Program-made: the position numbers and the translations under genes
In this document: positions 6,306-7,205 of the stretch, one piece after another
Numbering within the stretch: the stretch's first letter is position 1
How the letters are laid out: every line of letters starts with the position of its first letter
The notes under the pieces: generated by a model
What the model was told of the DNA's origin: nothing
Databases searched by the model: none
What the model saw: only the letters and a program-made list of their open reading frames with translations
NCBI GenBank assembly: GCA_019247135.1
Contig: JAFAPL010001108.1
Span: 1-7,205, forward strand
Source: Chloroflexota bacterium
GTDB taxonomy: Bacteria; Chloroflexota; UBA6077; CF-72
DNA: 7,205 bases
Direction of reading: 5' to 3'

Positions 6306-7024
6306 GCGCCGGCATCCACTGGCTCACACACGTAGACCTCCTGGCACGGATGCTCGACGATCTTCAGCCCGACGGTTCTCAGTAATGCTCGCGTGCATGA
6401 AGGGTTCGGGATCCACCAGTTGGTCTTATCGCCGGCGTATTTGCGTTCGATGAAGTACATGCGCGGGAAGCGTTCGTCGAAAAAGACGTCGCGTTCGCTG
6501 AAAGGATAGTCAGCTTCGAAGTCTGCGGCTTCCCATGCGCCACGTTCCATCGATTGAAACAGCATGCGTTCGCGCACCAAGCTTGCGACCTTTTCAAGTG
6601 CGTAGAGTGGATGACGCAGGTGATACAGAACACCCATGAACAGAACATAGTCGAACTGCTCACCCTCAACGACCCTATCGATGTCGTAGACGTCACCCTG
6701 GCGAAATTCGACATCGAGTGCGAGTTGTTCGCGAGCGAACATCGCTTGTCGCAAGTAGACCGAATCGTGGTCCACCCCGAGTACGCGTTGCGCACCTCGA
6801 CGCTTGAGCTCGAATGAATAAAAGCCGCCGTTGCAGCCGATGTCCAGCACTGTCTTGTTGGTCAGGTCGGCAGGAATGGCCTGCTTGAAGAACTCCCAGA
6901 AATTGGCAGGAAAATCACCCAGTGGGTGGTCAGGCGCGGTCTGGATTTGCTCGGCCGGTCCGAGCCGCAGGTTGTGGAACCACGGTCCAAGGTCGCGGAC
7001 GCGTTCAGCCAGCGAATTGACCAT
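6302..7024 (-). CDS. SAM-dependent methyltransferase, CmoB-like
   Basis: A 240-residue class I methyltransferase. The N-terminal WFHNLRLGPAEQIQTAPDHP stretch (15-34) and GDFPANFWEFFK (36-47) are typical of the CmoB-like/Methyltransf_9 group (I think the TIGR04290 type, from memory). SAM motif I is VLDIGCNGGFYSFEL (59-73), the ribose-binding acid is D85 in LGVDHD, motif III-like GDVYDID spans 110-116, and FDYVLFMGVLYHLRHP (124-139) follows. The C-terminal YAGDKTNWWIPN (196-207) is also typical. It is shorter than the tRNA enzyme CmoB (about 320 residues), and its place before glycosyl genes suggests a sugar or glycolipid methyl acceptor rather than tRNA; that is inference. It is the first leftward gene. 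The ATG at 7024 has no Shine-Dalgarno, but an extended -10 lies 9 bases upstream, so the mRNA may be leaderless. G+C is lower than in its neighbours. Confidence 0.94.
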   Translation of the reverse strand: MVNSLAERVRDLGPWFHNLRLGPAEQIQTAPDHPLGDFPANFWEFFKQAIPADLTNKTVLDIGCNGGFYSFELKRRGAQRVLGVDHDSVYLRQAMFAREQLALDVEFRQGDVYDIDRVVEGEQFDYVLFMGVLYHLRHPLYALEKVASLVRERMLFQSMERGAWEAADFEADYPFSERDVFFDERFPRMYFIERKYAGDKTNWWIPNPSCTRALLRTVGLKIVEHPCQEVYVCEPVDAGA

Positions 7025-7033
7025 CTTGTTTAC

Positions 7034-7042
7034 ACAATATCA
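7034..7042 (-). promoter_or_regulatory. Candidate extended -10 promoter element for the leftward operon
   Basis: The minus strand reads TGA-TATTGT, matching TGn plus four of six bases of TATAAT, in a locally AT-rich patch. Nine bases separate it from the methyltransferase ATG at 7024, so transcription would begin within a few bases of the start codon. No convincing -35 is visible, as expected for an extended -10 element. Confidence 0.4.
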
Positions 7043-7050
7043 CCCAGGTC

Positions 7051-7069
7051 CGCGCGAGCACGGCGCGCG
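7051..7069. repeat. Short GC-only inverted repeat in the divergent intergenic region
   Basis: CGCGCG at 7051-7056 and CGCGCG at 7064-7069 form a 6-bp inverted repeat around a 7-base centre (AGCACGG). GGT at 7047-7049 and ACC at 7074-7076 extend it imperfectly. It lies between the two divergent start codons and covers where both -35 regions would fall. It could be an operator, but low-complexity CG repeats arise easily in this base composition. Confidence 0.25.
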
Positions 7070-7084
7070 AAGCACCTGTCGCGC

Positions 7085-7090
7085 TATCGT
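7085..7090 (+). promoter_or_regulatory. Candidate -10 element for the rightward phosphatase gene
   Basis: TATCGT matches four of six positions of TATAAT and ends 10 bases before the GTG at 7101. As on the other side, no Shine-Dalgarno follows and no good -35 is visible. This is weak evidence, supported mainly by position. Confidence 0.25.
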
Positions 7091-7100
7091 TCAGTCACAC

Positions 7101-7205
7101 GTGCTGATCTATCTGGTGCGCCACGGCGAAAGCTACGTCAATCTCGAGCGGACCTTCTCGTACAAACGTGTCGACGAAGGTCTCACCCCGCGAGGTCAAG
7201 AACAG
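7101..7205 (+). CDS. Histidine phosphatase (phosphoglycerate mutase family), N-terminal fragment
   Basis: The 35 visible codons begin (GTG)LIYLVRHGESYVNLERTF and end GLTPRGQEQ at the window edge. LVRHGES with the R7-H8-G9 triad is the phosphohistidine motif of the histidine phosphatase superfamily. N14 and L28-T29-x-R31-G32 are the usual next conserved positions (the 'LTxxGxxQA' segment). Full-length members are usually around 200 residues, so most of the gene is missing. The GTG at 7101 is chosen because family proteins begin directly with this strand. The frame is open upstream, but nothing family-like is there and no ribosome binding site is visible. It is divergent from the leftward operon across a 76-base spacer. 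Whether it acts on a phosphosugar, phosphoglycerate or another metabolite cannot be told. Confidence 0.85.
   Translation, partial: MLIYLVRHGESYVNLERTFSYKRVDEGLTPRGQEQ

Overview
The window is high-GC bacterial DNA (most stretches look to be 60-70% GC by eye) and almost entirely coding. It looks like a chromosomal glycan-modification or surface-polysaccharide locus. The organism cannot be fixed from the sequence. High GC, mixed ATG/GTG/TTG starts and weak or absent ribosome binding sites fit several phyla (Acidobacteriota, Chloroflexota, Actinomycetota, Pseudomonadota), so I do not name one. There is no sign of phage, insertion sequences, CRISPR, tRNA or rRNA.

Layout: eight genes run leftward on the minus strand, and one gene fragment runs rightward at the right edge. 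In transcription order (right to left) the leftward genes are: a CmoB-like SAM methyltransferase (7024-6302); a TIM-barrel glycoside hydrolase-like protein with an apparently circularly permuted domain order (6305-5379); a 123-base gap; a small excisionase/MerR-like HTH protein (5255-5016); an NAD-dependent sugar-nucleotide epimerase of the CDP-paratose 2-epimerase type (4980-3838, with an alternative GTG start at 5019); a GT4-like glycosyltransferase (3841-2789); and three consecutive CgeB/DUF3880-type glycosyltransferases (2792-1698, 1701-610, and 613 to beyond the left edge). The rightward fragment (7101-7205+) is the N-terminus of a histidine phosphatase/phosphoglycerate-mutase family protein.

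Gene coupling is very tight. Six of the seven leftward junctions are 4-base stop/start overlaps of the form NTGA, using ATG, GTG and TTG starts. The only gap lies before the HTH gene and contains a plausible promoter, so I infer two transcription or control units: methyltransferase plus hydrolase, then regulator, epimerase and four glycosyltransferases.

Functional reading (inference): the epimerase makes or remodels a nucleotide sugar, the four transferases build a glycan or decorate a carrier, and the methyltransferase and hydrolase-like protein modify or trim the product. No transporter, polymerase or acceptor gene is visible here, so the product is unknown. The most unusual single item is the rearranged TIM barrel. 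The set of three adjacent divergent CgeB-like transferases is the most unusual feature of the cassette as a whole.
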